DNA of 64,000 nt from Allium sativum (lineage: Eukaryota > Streptophyta > Magnoliopsida > Asparagales > Amaryllidaceae): positions 760,379,603-760,443,602 of the forward strand of contig CM060922.1 of the NCBI GenBank assembly GCA_030737875.1, written 5' to 3'. The notes beneath the pieces are model-generated. The model did no database searches and had not been told where the DNA came from. It was given only the letters and a program-made list of their open reading frames with translations. The position numbers and the translations under genes were made by a program. Below, piece by piece: positions 54,583-64,000 of the stretch; position 1 is the stretch's first letter, and each line of letters begins with the position of its first letter.

Positions 54583-54905
54583 TTCAATTTCAATTCGAAT
54601 TCATTTCTATTCAATTTCAATTCGAATTCATTTCTATTCAATTTCAATTCGAATTCATTTCTATTCAATTTCAATTCGAATTCATTTCTATTCAATTTCA
54701 ATTCGAATTCATTTCTATTCAATTTCAATTCGAATTCATTTCTATTCAATTTCAATTCGAATTCATTTCTATTTAATTTCAATTCGAATTCATTTCTATT
54801 CAATTTCAATTCGAATTCATTTCTATTCAATTTTAATTCGAATTCATTTCTATTCAATTTCAATTAGAATTCATTTCTTTTCAATTTCAATTCGAATTCA
54901 TTTCT
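54583..54905. repeat. 27-bp minisatellite of LARD-B, left LTR (about 12 copies)
   Basis: The unit contains ATTCATTTCTATTCAATT then TCAATTCGA, repeated with few changes. Because 27 is a multiple of three, both strands stay open across the array and encode 9-residue repeats, which explains the long open frames. Its equivalent at 61826-62070 has fewer and more varied units. Confidence 0.92.
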
Positions 54906-55749
54906 TTTCAAAATATCAGATTTTGAAATCACTTTCGATATTCATTATAAAATGAATAAAATCGATATAAATATCGTTCACGTCAAAATGACATCAATCT
55001 AATCAACACGGCTTCATATATTTCTATTTTCGAATATTCTATTTCAAATATTTCTATTTCAAATATTTCTTTTTCAAATATTTCTATTTCAAATCTGGAA
55101 TGAAGCCCAATCAATTACCATAGATTTTATTTCTATGGATTTCCATACAACGCATGTATATATCAACAATGACGAATAATCAACCATCATCCAAAGTGCA
55201 TTCTACACTGTATAAGCATCAAATATAAATATTTAACGCTTATGATAGTCTGTCAATCAGTCGATCGACATACAACTAATTATTGGGATTAGTGTATGTC
55301 ATATATCATCCCAACACCCGTGTGGGGTTTCAAACAATCAAACATAGATTTTATTTGTGCAGTTGGGCGATGTGTAAAATTTATCGTCCCAATCAATATC
55401 AATCAAATCAGTGTATATAAACAAATCTCCGATTTGTTTATAAATATTTATTTTATATACACGTTAAAACTCTATTTTTAACTATAAAAATATTTTATTT
55501 CATTTCACATCACATCACACAATCAACTACACATCAAAATCAAACAAACAAGCATACAAGCCGTCCATGGTCTGTGGACGACGGGTGTCGGGTGCTACTA
55601 AACACCGTCTGCATCCTAGTATATATTTTAACTAGAAAACAAAATTAAAAGGTGAGAAGTTCTCACCGACTAGCTAATCCAAACGCCACGACTCTTCATA
55701 TGTAGGAAATCCTCATCGTTCTCGCCCTTTGTCACTTTGGTTGCCCGTA

Positions 55750-56320
55750 GCCACTACATATATAAAAATCACATTTTTATATTGTTGCCATGTATATAAA
55801 AATCACATTTTTATATTCACGCTATATGGATAAAAATTCTATTTTTACACCGCTACTATATAAATAAAAATTCTATTTTTACACCGGTGTTTATATAATA
55901 AAGATTATATTTTTATCACGCTATTCTCTATATAAAGATTTCGCCTTTTCAAATATAAAGATTTAAATTTTTATTATCTATATAATATAAAAAATCATAT
56001 TTTTAATACTTCTACTTTATAAAAATTATATTTTATAATTTCTACCATATCAAAATCATATCTTTATTATTTCTACTATATAAAAATTGCATCTTTATTA
56101 TTTCTACTGTATAAAAATTGCATCTTTATTATTTCTACTATATAAAAATTATATTTTTATTGTTTCTACTATATAAAAATTATATTTTTATTATCTATAC
56201 TATATAAAAATCATATTTTTATTATCTATACTATATAAAAATCATATTTTTATTATCTATACTATATAAAAATCATATTTTTATTAGGCTAGGAGTATAA
56301 AAATCCTATTCCTTTCTAAT
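55750..56320. repeat. AT palindrome array of LARD-B, left LTR
   Basis: Some 15 or more copies of TATAAAAATCATATTTTTAT-like inverted repeats, spaced about 30 bp in the most regular part (56090-56290, with TATTTCTAC and TATCTATAC spacers). The equivalent array at 62930-63400 has fewer units. Confidence 0.85.
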
Positions 56321-56419
56321 AAACCAATTACCTTAGTTATAAAAATCAACAACTAGAAAGAAAAGGATAAAATAAAAATAAATAAATAAAAATAAAGACT
56401 TACATTTTATTGAGAGGAG

Positions 56420-56790
56420 GGGATTTACTGTCGTTCGTCGAAGAGTGGCATCGGCGTCAGAAGGACGTGGTGGAGGGGTTGGCGCTGGCGGAGGTGGGGG
56501 TCTAGGTGGCAGGCGGCGCGGTTTTCAGATGAGGGGAGGGGTCTAGGTTGCGGGATTCGACGGTCAGAGGGGGTGCGCACTCTGGTCTGAAGGAGAAGCG
56601 GGTGGAGGAAGGAGATGGCGGAGCAATGTCGGAGATGGAGGGGGAGAGCATCGACGTGGTGGCGGGGTAGATGACTGGGCGACGGGTTTTGAATTTGTTT
56701 TTTATTCTTTTTGATTTTGCAAAAGTGAACGAGAGGGGCTGAGAGGGGTAAAGGAAATGAAGGTGGGGTGTGTGTGTAAATATATATTTT
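56420..56790 (-). promoter_or_regulatory. possible promoter and pyrimidine-rich leader in the LARD-B LTR
   Basis: In minus-strand sense, an AAATATATATTTAC box (56790-56778) is followed by CACACACACCCC and then a CT-rich, GC-rich stretch of about 300 bases. If transcription starts here, U3 is about 0.9 kb and R plus U5 would be over 5 kb. The open frame across it (56425-56850) is not kept in the copy at 63666-63953, so it is probably not a protein. Confidence 0.4.
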
Positions 56791-57680
56791 ATTTAATTTT
56801 ATTTTATTACAATTAGTTGACTTTTCATCCCGACCCTGATTCAAACCCAACGACTGTCGTCTCTAGCTAATTACCCCCATTCCGAATACAATGGGATATG
56901 TATCGTAGGCTGATTCGATCGTTTTGATCAGTTTCCGTTTAATTTAAAATATAACTCTATATATTAAATTTGAACGCGCATTTCAATTTACCGAGGCCAC
57001 ATACTAACTAGGAAAATTCCCAAAAAATATTTTCTAGCTTCGTATTGACGATACGGTCCTAACAAAACTAGTTTCGTCAAATTCTGAGACCGTTTGAAAG
57101 ATGGTCATTTTCCAGTCGATTAAAATCAACTAAACCTGGTCAAACGCGTTTTCCTTTGCCACGCTCACATATTGATTCGAAAAATTATGAAATTTGAAAC
57201 CTAGCAATAATTTGACATCGCGGATCGAACAAAAGTGGTTTCGTCGAAATCCGAGGTCGTTTGCAAAATGGCCATTTTCAAGGGCCGAAATTCCATAGCG
57301 ACTATTCTGAATTTTCAACTGGGCGTAACTTTTGATTCCCGCTATGAAATCTTGGTTTTTCGGATTCGTTGGAAAGATATTCCCAAATAGATTCTAATAT
57401 TTTTGGTTTCACTAAAATCCGGTTTATTTTGAATCCTGTATATTCATTTGAAATTTGAAATCGAATTATCGAACTACCACGCCATTTTCAATTCCCTTTA
57501 TATATATATAAATAAATATTTATATTCTAACGATGATTCGAATAAATAAATACGTTCGAATTATATTCAAAATAAATTTCTCGTCGCTATTAATTAAAAT
57601 AATCTATTTTAAATATTCAAAATTCACTAAAATTGCCAAAATAAAATTTTTAAATTGGCTCGGATTTCCGGGTTATTACA

Positions 57681-57693
57681 ATCTCCCCCACTT
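57681..57693 (-). other. polypurine tract of LARD-B
   Basis: Minus-strand AAGTGGGGGAGAT directly before the 3' LTR, identical to LARD-A. Confidence 0.7.
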
Positions 57694-58716
57694 AAAAATT
57701 TTCGCCCCCGAAAAGGAGCGAAGCCGAAAGTTGTTTAACAAACCAACTCAACTTCCAGTATTTACTTTACTGCTTAAGTTTTTCAACTTTTCAGTTTCTA
57801 AAAACTTTTCAAATTTTTCAAAAATTTGGATAACACCCTAAATTTTCAAAAAATTTCGCCATAACCTCCCCTGCACCGGGGACTTCGGGATATTTCATAT
57901 AGCCTCCCATGGCCTTCTTCAATCCAAAAGGAAAAGAAAAAGCCAAGCGGCTAGCCAATCGGCTCACAAAATCATCCAAACCCAAACAAAACAGTAAATT
58001 ATGGTAAATATGTACCTATTTGTCGGGCAAACAATTTTATTCCTCTGCTCTAGCCTCTTTGCTATGACCTGTTCAATGAATATACATGTACATGCCAGCC
58101 AATGCGACAAATTTTCAATACAATTCACTATTTGATTCAATTTGGCTATATGGTTCAACATTTAATTAATTCAAGCAATAATCAAACAACACAACCATCA
58201 ATCATTTAGTTGATTATCATTTCAAATTCATAACTTTGATATATAGTCATAAATCACATTTTTTTTTATGCCAAATCACAACAGTAGGCCCTATCTAATT
58301 TTGGTTCTCACACCAGTCAATTGGAAATATATAGACATCTCACTTTCGATACTCGAAAAGAAATACTGATAACGCTGCAGCATTATCAGAATCATCCCCG
58401 GGCGACTAGAGTGTGATTCTATATCCATTCAGTATATTAAAACTTCGAATACACGCGGATCAGACGTATATGCAAAATCTATATATACTGGATTGTCCAA
58501 ATCAATATAAATAAATAATCAAATACGAATAATTGATTTAAATTTTTAAAACAAAAATTTGTTTTCATTTTAAAAATATACTCTTCACACTCGTTCTAGG
58601 ATACTACTGATCATATCTCTAACGAGTCATTCTCATTGGATATTACTAATCCAATTTCTGATGAATTCTTTCGTTTGGTTCTAACGTGTCTTGTTCTCTG
58701 AGCTTTGCAAACCAAA

Positions 58717-58728
58717 GCTCTGATCCCA
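58717..58728 (-). other. degenerate primer-binding site of LARD-B
   Basis: The minus strand reads TTGGGATCAGAGC, the tRNA-iMet core with the TAT part altered, next to the LTR that starts at 58732. Confidence 0.6.
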
Positions 58729-61700
58729 AAATGAAACGACCTGAAATCCCCCTTACGGGAAATCCCGGATTGAGTTGAGAACATGCCACATCAGAACGCA
58801 GACAGAAGAACATTTCATTGTTAATTACAACAATTCCATCAGAATACAAGAATATACAGAGTATGAATAAATATTACACATTCGATAAATATCAGAGATT
58901 ACAATAAATTACATAGCAGCGGAAAAATAATACAAAATACAACTGAAGAAGATACACGGATACAAAGATTTCCGGATATCGTTCCAGCTGTAAACCAGGT
59001 TCCTGTGAATATAAATCTGCAAAACCCAAAACTACTAGTTGCCCGTGTCGAAAATAAGGGCACCCAGAGTTTAGGTTAAAACAATAAACTCCAGGTCAGT
59101 CATGGGACTGGTGTGAGAACTAAAACAGTTATTTAAAACTTTACTTTAAATCAGAAATATCAAGGGACCACGCCGTATAACACGAAACGGGTTTCCTCCC
59201 AAGAATACCAGTGCATATAACAAAACAGCGCAATGCTTTTTGGAAAAATGAAGCTATTATAAGACCCAGGTCCTATCACACAATGCAACGCAAGCCGGGG
59301 GATAGGGTTTTCCCTTATAATAGCCAAACATGCTTAGTACATTTAAAACAAATCATTTGATACTATTATAAGTTTATAGTGCATAAAAGAACTTCAAATC
59401 ATAAGTATCAATCATAGACGGCATAGGTACCATATATCATTTCGCCATACTAGTTCTACAATTAAAAACCGCAAAGTCACGTATTTGGAAATTGGATTTC
59501 CAACTATGAACCGAGGCAAAAGATAGTCCTCACCGATTCGAGACTCTCTAGCCCGAGCCTCAGGATCAGAGCTCGAGTGACCCTTGGATCGTCAGGGCCG
59601 GTCCACCGATGTGGATTAGAATGCCTGAACACTGCGTTTCCCCACCCTTTGGGAAGTAAATGAGCCAACGAATGACTCCATCGGACCCGGATCGTCCGAT
59701 CTAACCGAGGCGCCTCGCAACAGCAACAACCACATAAGTCAAACTCGTCAGGGCATGTAAAACCACTGACGCCACTTCTAACTAGAAGGAAACACATGCC
59801 TTCCCTGAGGTCCTCTCCCGTTTTTGGTTCACAACCGGGGTGTGAGGCTCGCGAATTTACGTTACACAAAGCTATGCCACACAGGCCGTGCTTTGATCAT
59901 AACCCACAAGACTTTTCTTTTCAACAGAAGCCTTGATCAATTGCCACTTAGGCATGCCACACAAGCAATTCACTCCATGCGATGGATATCCATCAATATA
60001 TAACCCCTGAGCTCGTACATCTCTGAGAAGGGCGTTACGCAAGAGAATAAATTCTCCGCCGCCAAACAGATATATATTTAATAGAAATCAATCACACAGA
60101 CTGAAATCCAATGTTAGACACACAATCCATTTACAAGTTCGTTCTGGGTCTGAACGAAACCGGAGGCACCTAGTACCCCGCATATCCATCGATCTCCAAA
60201 TACGTCTGGACGATCACTAACTGATTCCCTCCTCTTGGGTGTACGGCCCAATCAAGATCATCAGTAATCACCCAAACGACGTGAAGACCTCCGATCTTCA
60301 ACCACCGTCTTCATCTTCGATACCACGTCGAATTAGTTATTCAGAATGGGATAAACCCGGTCTTTCTGAATAACTCGCGTATATAATAAACAAGTGTTAC
60401 ACAAACACAACATACGCCTCATTCCAATTCAGAATATTCTTTTATTCAAATATCCTTATACTTTGGGAAAGGTTCCCATTAATTTTATCAAACATAAATT
60501 CTTTAAATTTATTCTTTAATCTATCCAAACTAGTCGGGATTAGCGAACCACACTGAAGTAATCATTTGTTTTATTTCCCAATCCCAACCTATTCATCCCA
60601 TGAAGTAAAACTGGTCATGCTTCATATCTAACACCACGGTGTTATCGTTAAATTCAATTACCATTTCACGTTCAAATCTAATTAAAGATTTAACTATCGC
60701 CTGGAGTAAAACTGGTGATACTCCATTCTCGATCTTTTCAATCTAATTAAAGATTCATTAAAACTCCACTTAGTTTTAATCTTTAACTGGGTTAAAGAAT
60801 CAGTGTCATTTAAAACAAGATTCACGATAAACCCAAAATCACATTCCATTAATTATCGGGTTAAAGAACAAGTGTTATTTAAAAACACTGTTCACGATAA
60901 ACCCAAAAATCAATACCAATTCAATTCCAATTAAATATTATTTAATTGGTACACTTCATTAAATCTAAATAAAAAGATTTAATCTTTTCCTCAACTAGGC
61001 TTAAGAACAGTGTTAATGAAGACACCATTCACGACAAACCCAAATCACATTTGATATTAAATACAAGGCTCTGAATAGAAAATATATCGGCTTATATTCA
61101 ATATCAAATTCCACAACCAACAAATATCGTATTGGAAATAACGATATAATTATATCTTTCAAATTTCCCTAACAATATCTGGATAATCACGAAATCCAAC
61201 ATCGAAATATTCCAAAGAAAATTTCGATTCAAATCCATTTCCACTTTATATATTGGAAATTCTGGTTATTTTCAAAACCATTTCAAATTCAATTTATTTA
61301 TTTAAAAATAAATAGAATTATAATTCTAGTTCAAAACTAGTTCATTTCGATAAAAATCTATTTTTATCTTTTCAAATATGGAGTTTTTCATCCCAATTCT
61401 TCACAAATCATTTCTTATGACTTTACACAAATTATTTCTATTTTTAATAATTTTATCAAGGCCCGTACAGTCGATTTCCATCAACGGCCATCGAACTGCA
61501 CTTACAGCGACCTTTTCCAAATTTGATTTGGACACAATTCCAAATCCAACAGTTAGATTTCAAATCTCTAATATTCATTAGAAAGCTCTTTTCGATACGA
61601 ACCCAACGGTTCCGGTTTTAGGAGAATCCGACGGTCGGATCTCCCGTAATATCCATTCGGAGTCAATGGTCGAAATTCGCGAACTGCCGCGGTGCGTTCT

Positions 61701-61825
61701 ATTCAGGCCATTATATATTATATATATAATATATACTTCGTCGATTTCCTTTTAAAACGAATTTCAAATTGATTTCAATTCAAATCGATTGTTAATTCAA
61801 TTTCAGTTCGTTTTCAATTCAATTC

Positions 61826-62070
61826 AATTTTAATTCGAATTCATTTCTATTCAGTTTCAATTCGAATTCATTTCTATTCAATTTCAATTCGAATTCTTTT
61901 CTATTCAATTTCAATTAGAATTCATTTCTGTTCAATTTCAATTAGAATTCATTTCTATTCAATTTCAATTCGAATTCATTTCTATTCAATTTCAATTCGA
62001 ATTCATTTCTATTGAATTTCAATTCGAAATCATTTCTTTTCAATTTCAATTCGAATACATTTCTTTTCAA
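61826..62070. repeat. 27-bp minisatellite of LARD-B, right LTR (about 9 copies)
   Basis: Same unit as 54583-54905 but shorter and with more substitutions. The two arrays began as identical copies at insertion, so the difference shows array change since then. Confidence 0.85.
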
Positions 62071-62929
62071 AATATCAGATTTTGAAATCACTTTCGATAT
62101 TCATTATAAAATAAATAAAATCGATATAAATATCGTTCACGTCAAAATGGCGTCAATCTAATCAACACGGCTTCATATATTTCTATTTTCGAATATTCTA
62201 TTTCAAATATTTCTATTTCAAATATTTCTTTTTCAAATATTTCTATTTCAAATCTGGAATGAAGCCCAATCAATTACCATAGATTTTATTTCTATGGATT
62301 TCCATACAACGCATGTATATATCAACAATGACGAATAATCAACCATCATCCAAAGTGCATTCTACATTGTATAAGCATCAAATATAAATATTTAACGCTT
62401 ATGATAGTCTGTCAATCAGTCGATCGACATACAACTAATTATTGGGATTAGTGTATGTCATATATCATCCCAACACCCGTGTGGGGTTTCAAACAATCAA
62501 ACATAGATTTTATTTGTGCAGTTGGGCGATGTGTAAAATTTATCGTCCCAATCAATATCAATCAAATCAGTGTATATAAACAAATCTCCGATTTGTTTAT
62601 AAATATTTATTTTATATACACGTTAAAACTCTATTTTTAACTATAAAAATATTTTATTTCATTTCACATCACATCACACAATCAACTACACATCAAAATC
62701 AAACAAACAAGCATACAAGCCGTCCATGGTCTGTGGACGACGGGTGTCGGGTGCTACTAAACACCGTCTGCAACCTAGTATATATTTTAACTAGAAAACA
62801 AAATTAAAAGGTGAGAATTTCTCACCGACTAGCTAATCCAAATGCCACGACTCTTCATATGTAGGAAATCCTCATTGTTCTCGCCCTTTGTCACTTTGGT
62901 TGCCCGTAGCCACTACATATATAAAAATC

Positions 62930-63400
62930 ACATTTTTATATTGTTGCCATGTATATAAAAATCACATTTTTATATTCACGCTATATGGATAAAAATTCTA
63001 TTTTTACACCGCTACTATATAGATAAAAATTCTATTTTTACACCGGTGTTTATATAATAAAGATTATATTTTTATCACGCTATTCTCTATATAAAGATTT
63101 CGCCTTTTCAAATATAAAGATTTAAATTTTTATTATCTATATAATATAAAAATCATATTTTTAATACTTCTACTTTATAAAAATTATATTTTATAATTTC
63201 TACCACATCAAAATCATATCTTTATTATTTCTACTATATAAAAATTGCATCTTTATTATTTCTACTATATAAAAATTGCATCTTTATTATTTCTACTATA
63301 TAAAAATTATATTTTTATTATTTCTACTATATAAAAATCATATTTTTATTATCTATACTATATAAAAATCATATTTTTATTAGGCTAGGAGTATAAAAAT
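62930..63400. repeat. AT palindrome array of LARD-B, right LTR
   Basis: TATAAAAATCATATTTTTAT-type units as in the left LTR, but about two or three units shorter in the regular part. Confidence 0.8.
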
Positions 63401-64000
63401 CCTATTCCTTTCTAATAAACCAATTACCTTAGTTATACAAATCAACAACTAGAAAGAAAAGGATAAAATAAAAATAAATAAATAAAAATAAAGACTTACA
63501 TTATACGGAGAGGAGGGGATTTACTGTCGTTCGTCGGAGAGTGGCATCGGTGTCAGAAGGAGGTGGTGGAGGGGTTGGCGCTGGCGGAGGTGGGGGTCTA
63601 GGTGGCAGGCGGCGCGGTTTTCAGATGAGGGGGCGGGTCTAGGTTGCGGGATTCGACGGTCTTGATTAGAGGGGGGTGCGCGCTCTGGTCTGAAGGAGAA
63701 GCGGGCAGAGGAAGGAGATGGCGGAGCAATGTCGGAGATGGAGGGGGAGAGCGTCGACGCGGTGGCGGGGTAGATGACTGGGCGACGGGTTTTGAATTTG
63801 TTTTTTTTTTCTTTTTGATTTTACAAAAGTGAACGGGAGGGGCTGAGAGGGGTAAAGGAAATGAAGGGGGGTGTGTGTGTAAATAAATATTTTATATAAT
63901 TTTATTTTATTACAATTAGTTGACTTTTCATCCGGACCCTGATTCAAACCCAACGACTGTCGTCCCTAGCTAATTACCCCCATTCCGAACACAATGGGAT

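Larger units (their letters stand above)
51453..57680 (-). repeat. LARD-B left (3') LTR, 6228 bp
   Basis: On the plus strand it runs from TGAAACGACC to GGTTATTACA. In order it holds stem-loops (53508-53553, 53577-53623, 53715-53760), the 27-bp array (54583-54905), a GTGAGAAGTTCTCAC palindrome near 55653, the AT palindrome array (55750-56320), the GC-rich leader-like block (56420-56690), a TATA-like stretch (56778-56790) and a U3-like end. Frames such as 54554-54955 and 56425-56850 are not genes. Confidence 0.8.
57681..58731 (-). mobile_element. LARD-B internal region (no coding capacity)
   Basis: 1051 bp with the PPT at 57681-57693 and a degenerate PBS (58717-58728). It parallels 16565-17606 of LARD-A in length and sequence. 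No protein was recognised. Confidence 0.75.
51453..64000 (-). mobile_element. LARD-B: large non-autonomous LTR element (right LTR runs off the window)
   Basis: Minus-strand element inserted in LARD-C: left (3') LTR 51453-57680, internal 57681-58731, right (5') LTR from 58732 to beyond 64000. It has no coding capacity. The two LTRs differ at about 2% over the first 250 bp by eye, so it is younger than LARD-A and older than the Tat and Tekay insertions. Confidence 0.8.
58732..64000 (-). repeat. LARD-B right (5') LTR, incomplete at the window edge
   Basis: Aligns with 51453 to about 56895 of the left LTR. It carries stem-loops (60789-60834, 60858-60904, and one near 60996-61040 whose outer stem has lost its GGG), the 27-bp array (61826-62070), the AT array (62930-63400) and the GC-rich block (63530-63790). 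Confidence 0.85.

Noticed and set aside
54554..54955. 133-codon frame with ISIRIHFYS repeats, and a 94-codon antisense frame
   Set aside because: Both are products of a 27-bp minisatellite whose length is a multiple of three. The sister array at 61826-62070 does not keep either frame.
56425..56850. 141-codon minus-strand frame, similar to 63666-63953
   Set aside because: The second copy is frameshifted and stops early although the DNA is nearly identical, so the protein is not being kept.

Overview
The window is nuclear DNA from a flowering plant, almost certainly a repeat-rich pericentromeric or intergenic region. I found no host gene, rRNA or CRISPR array. Nearly every base can be assigned to LTR retrotransposons nested inside one another. 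The plant origin is inferred from the lineages present: Ty3/gypsy Tat with two RNase H domains, Ty3/gypsy chromovirus of Tekay type, and Ty1/copia. It is also supported by PBS sites matching initiator tRNA-Met and by plant-type introns. The species cannot be told from the sequence.

Layout, left to right. (1) 1-171 is the 3' end of an old gypsy element with its polypurine tract, and an LTR-like AT-rich stretch starts at 172. A tRNA-like (SINE-like) head lies near 1812-1882 on the minus strand. (2) A degraded copia element has a probable LTR end at about 2893, a PBS, and a coiled-coil gag remnant at 2944-3640. Its protease/integrase part resumes at 10229-11017. (3) Between the copia parts sits a decayed Tekay-like chromovirus (4421-10228, plus strand) with a 3.2-kb 5' LTR, a gutted gag-pol and a truncated 3' LTR. 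(4) From 11018 to the end of the window runs a family of large non-autonomous LTR elements on the minus strand. I call them LARD-A, -B and -C. They have 5.5-6.2-kb LTRs, about 1 kb of non-coding internal DNA, a PBS, a PPT and no proteins. LARD-A (11018-47664 and beyond) is split by two young insertions in its right LTR. LARD-C (from 47665) lies in LARD-A's LTR, and LARD-B (51453 to beyond 64000) lies in LARD-C.

Two young protein-coding elements sit in LARD-A. The first is a 14,037-bp Tat/Retand-like element (19228-33264, plus strand, TSD GGTAT, LTRs differing at 3 of 897 positions). It encodes Gag-protease, then a UAG followed by CAA-UUA, then RT-RNase H-second RNase H-integrase in the same frame. 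An antisense three-exon gene of about 1165 codons lies between pol and the 3' LTR. The second is an 11,043-bp Tekay chromovirus (36014-47056, minus strand, TSD TTTAT) with one Gag-Pol frame interrupted by two UAG codons and ending in a chromodomain.

How the parts work together. The Tat element carries its own replication proteins plus an antisense module with its own probable promoter. The LARDs have PBS and PPT signals very like those of the Tekay element, so a Tekay-type element is the likely source of the proteins that moved them. The most interesting points are: the leaky-stop context at the Tat protease/RT boundary; the antisense spliced gene; a duplicated U5-type hairpin separating pol from that antisense module; a repeated, covarying stem-loop inside the LARD LTRs; and a swarm of GGTTCGGATCGG-like motifs in the Tat element. 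All identities and counts were made by eye.
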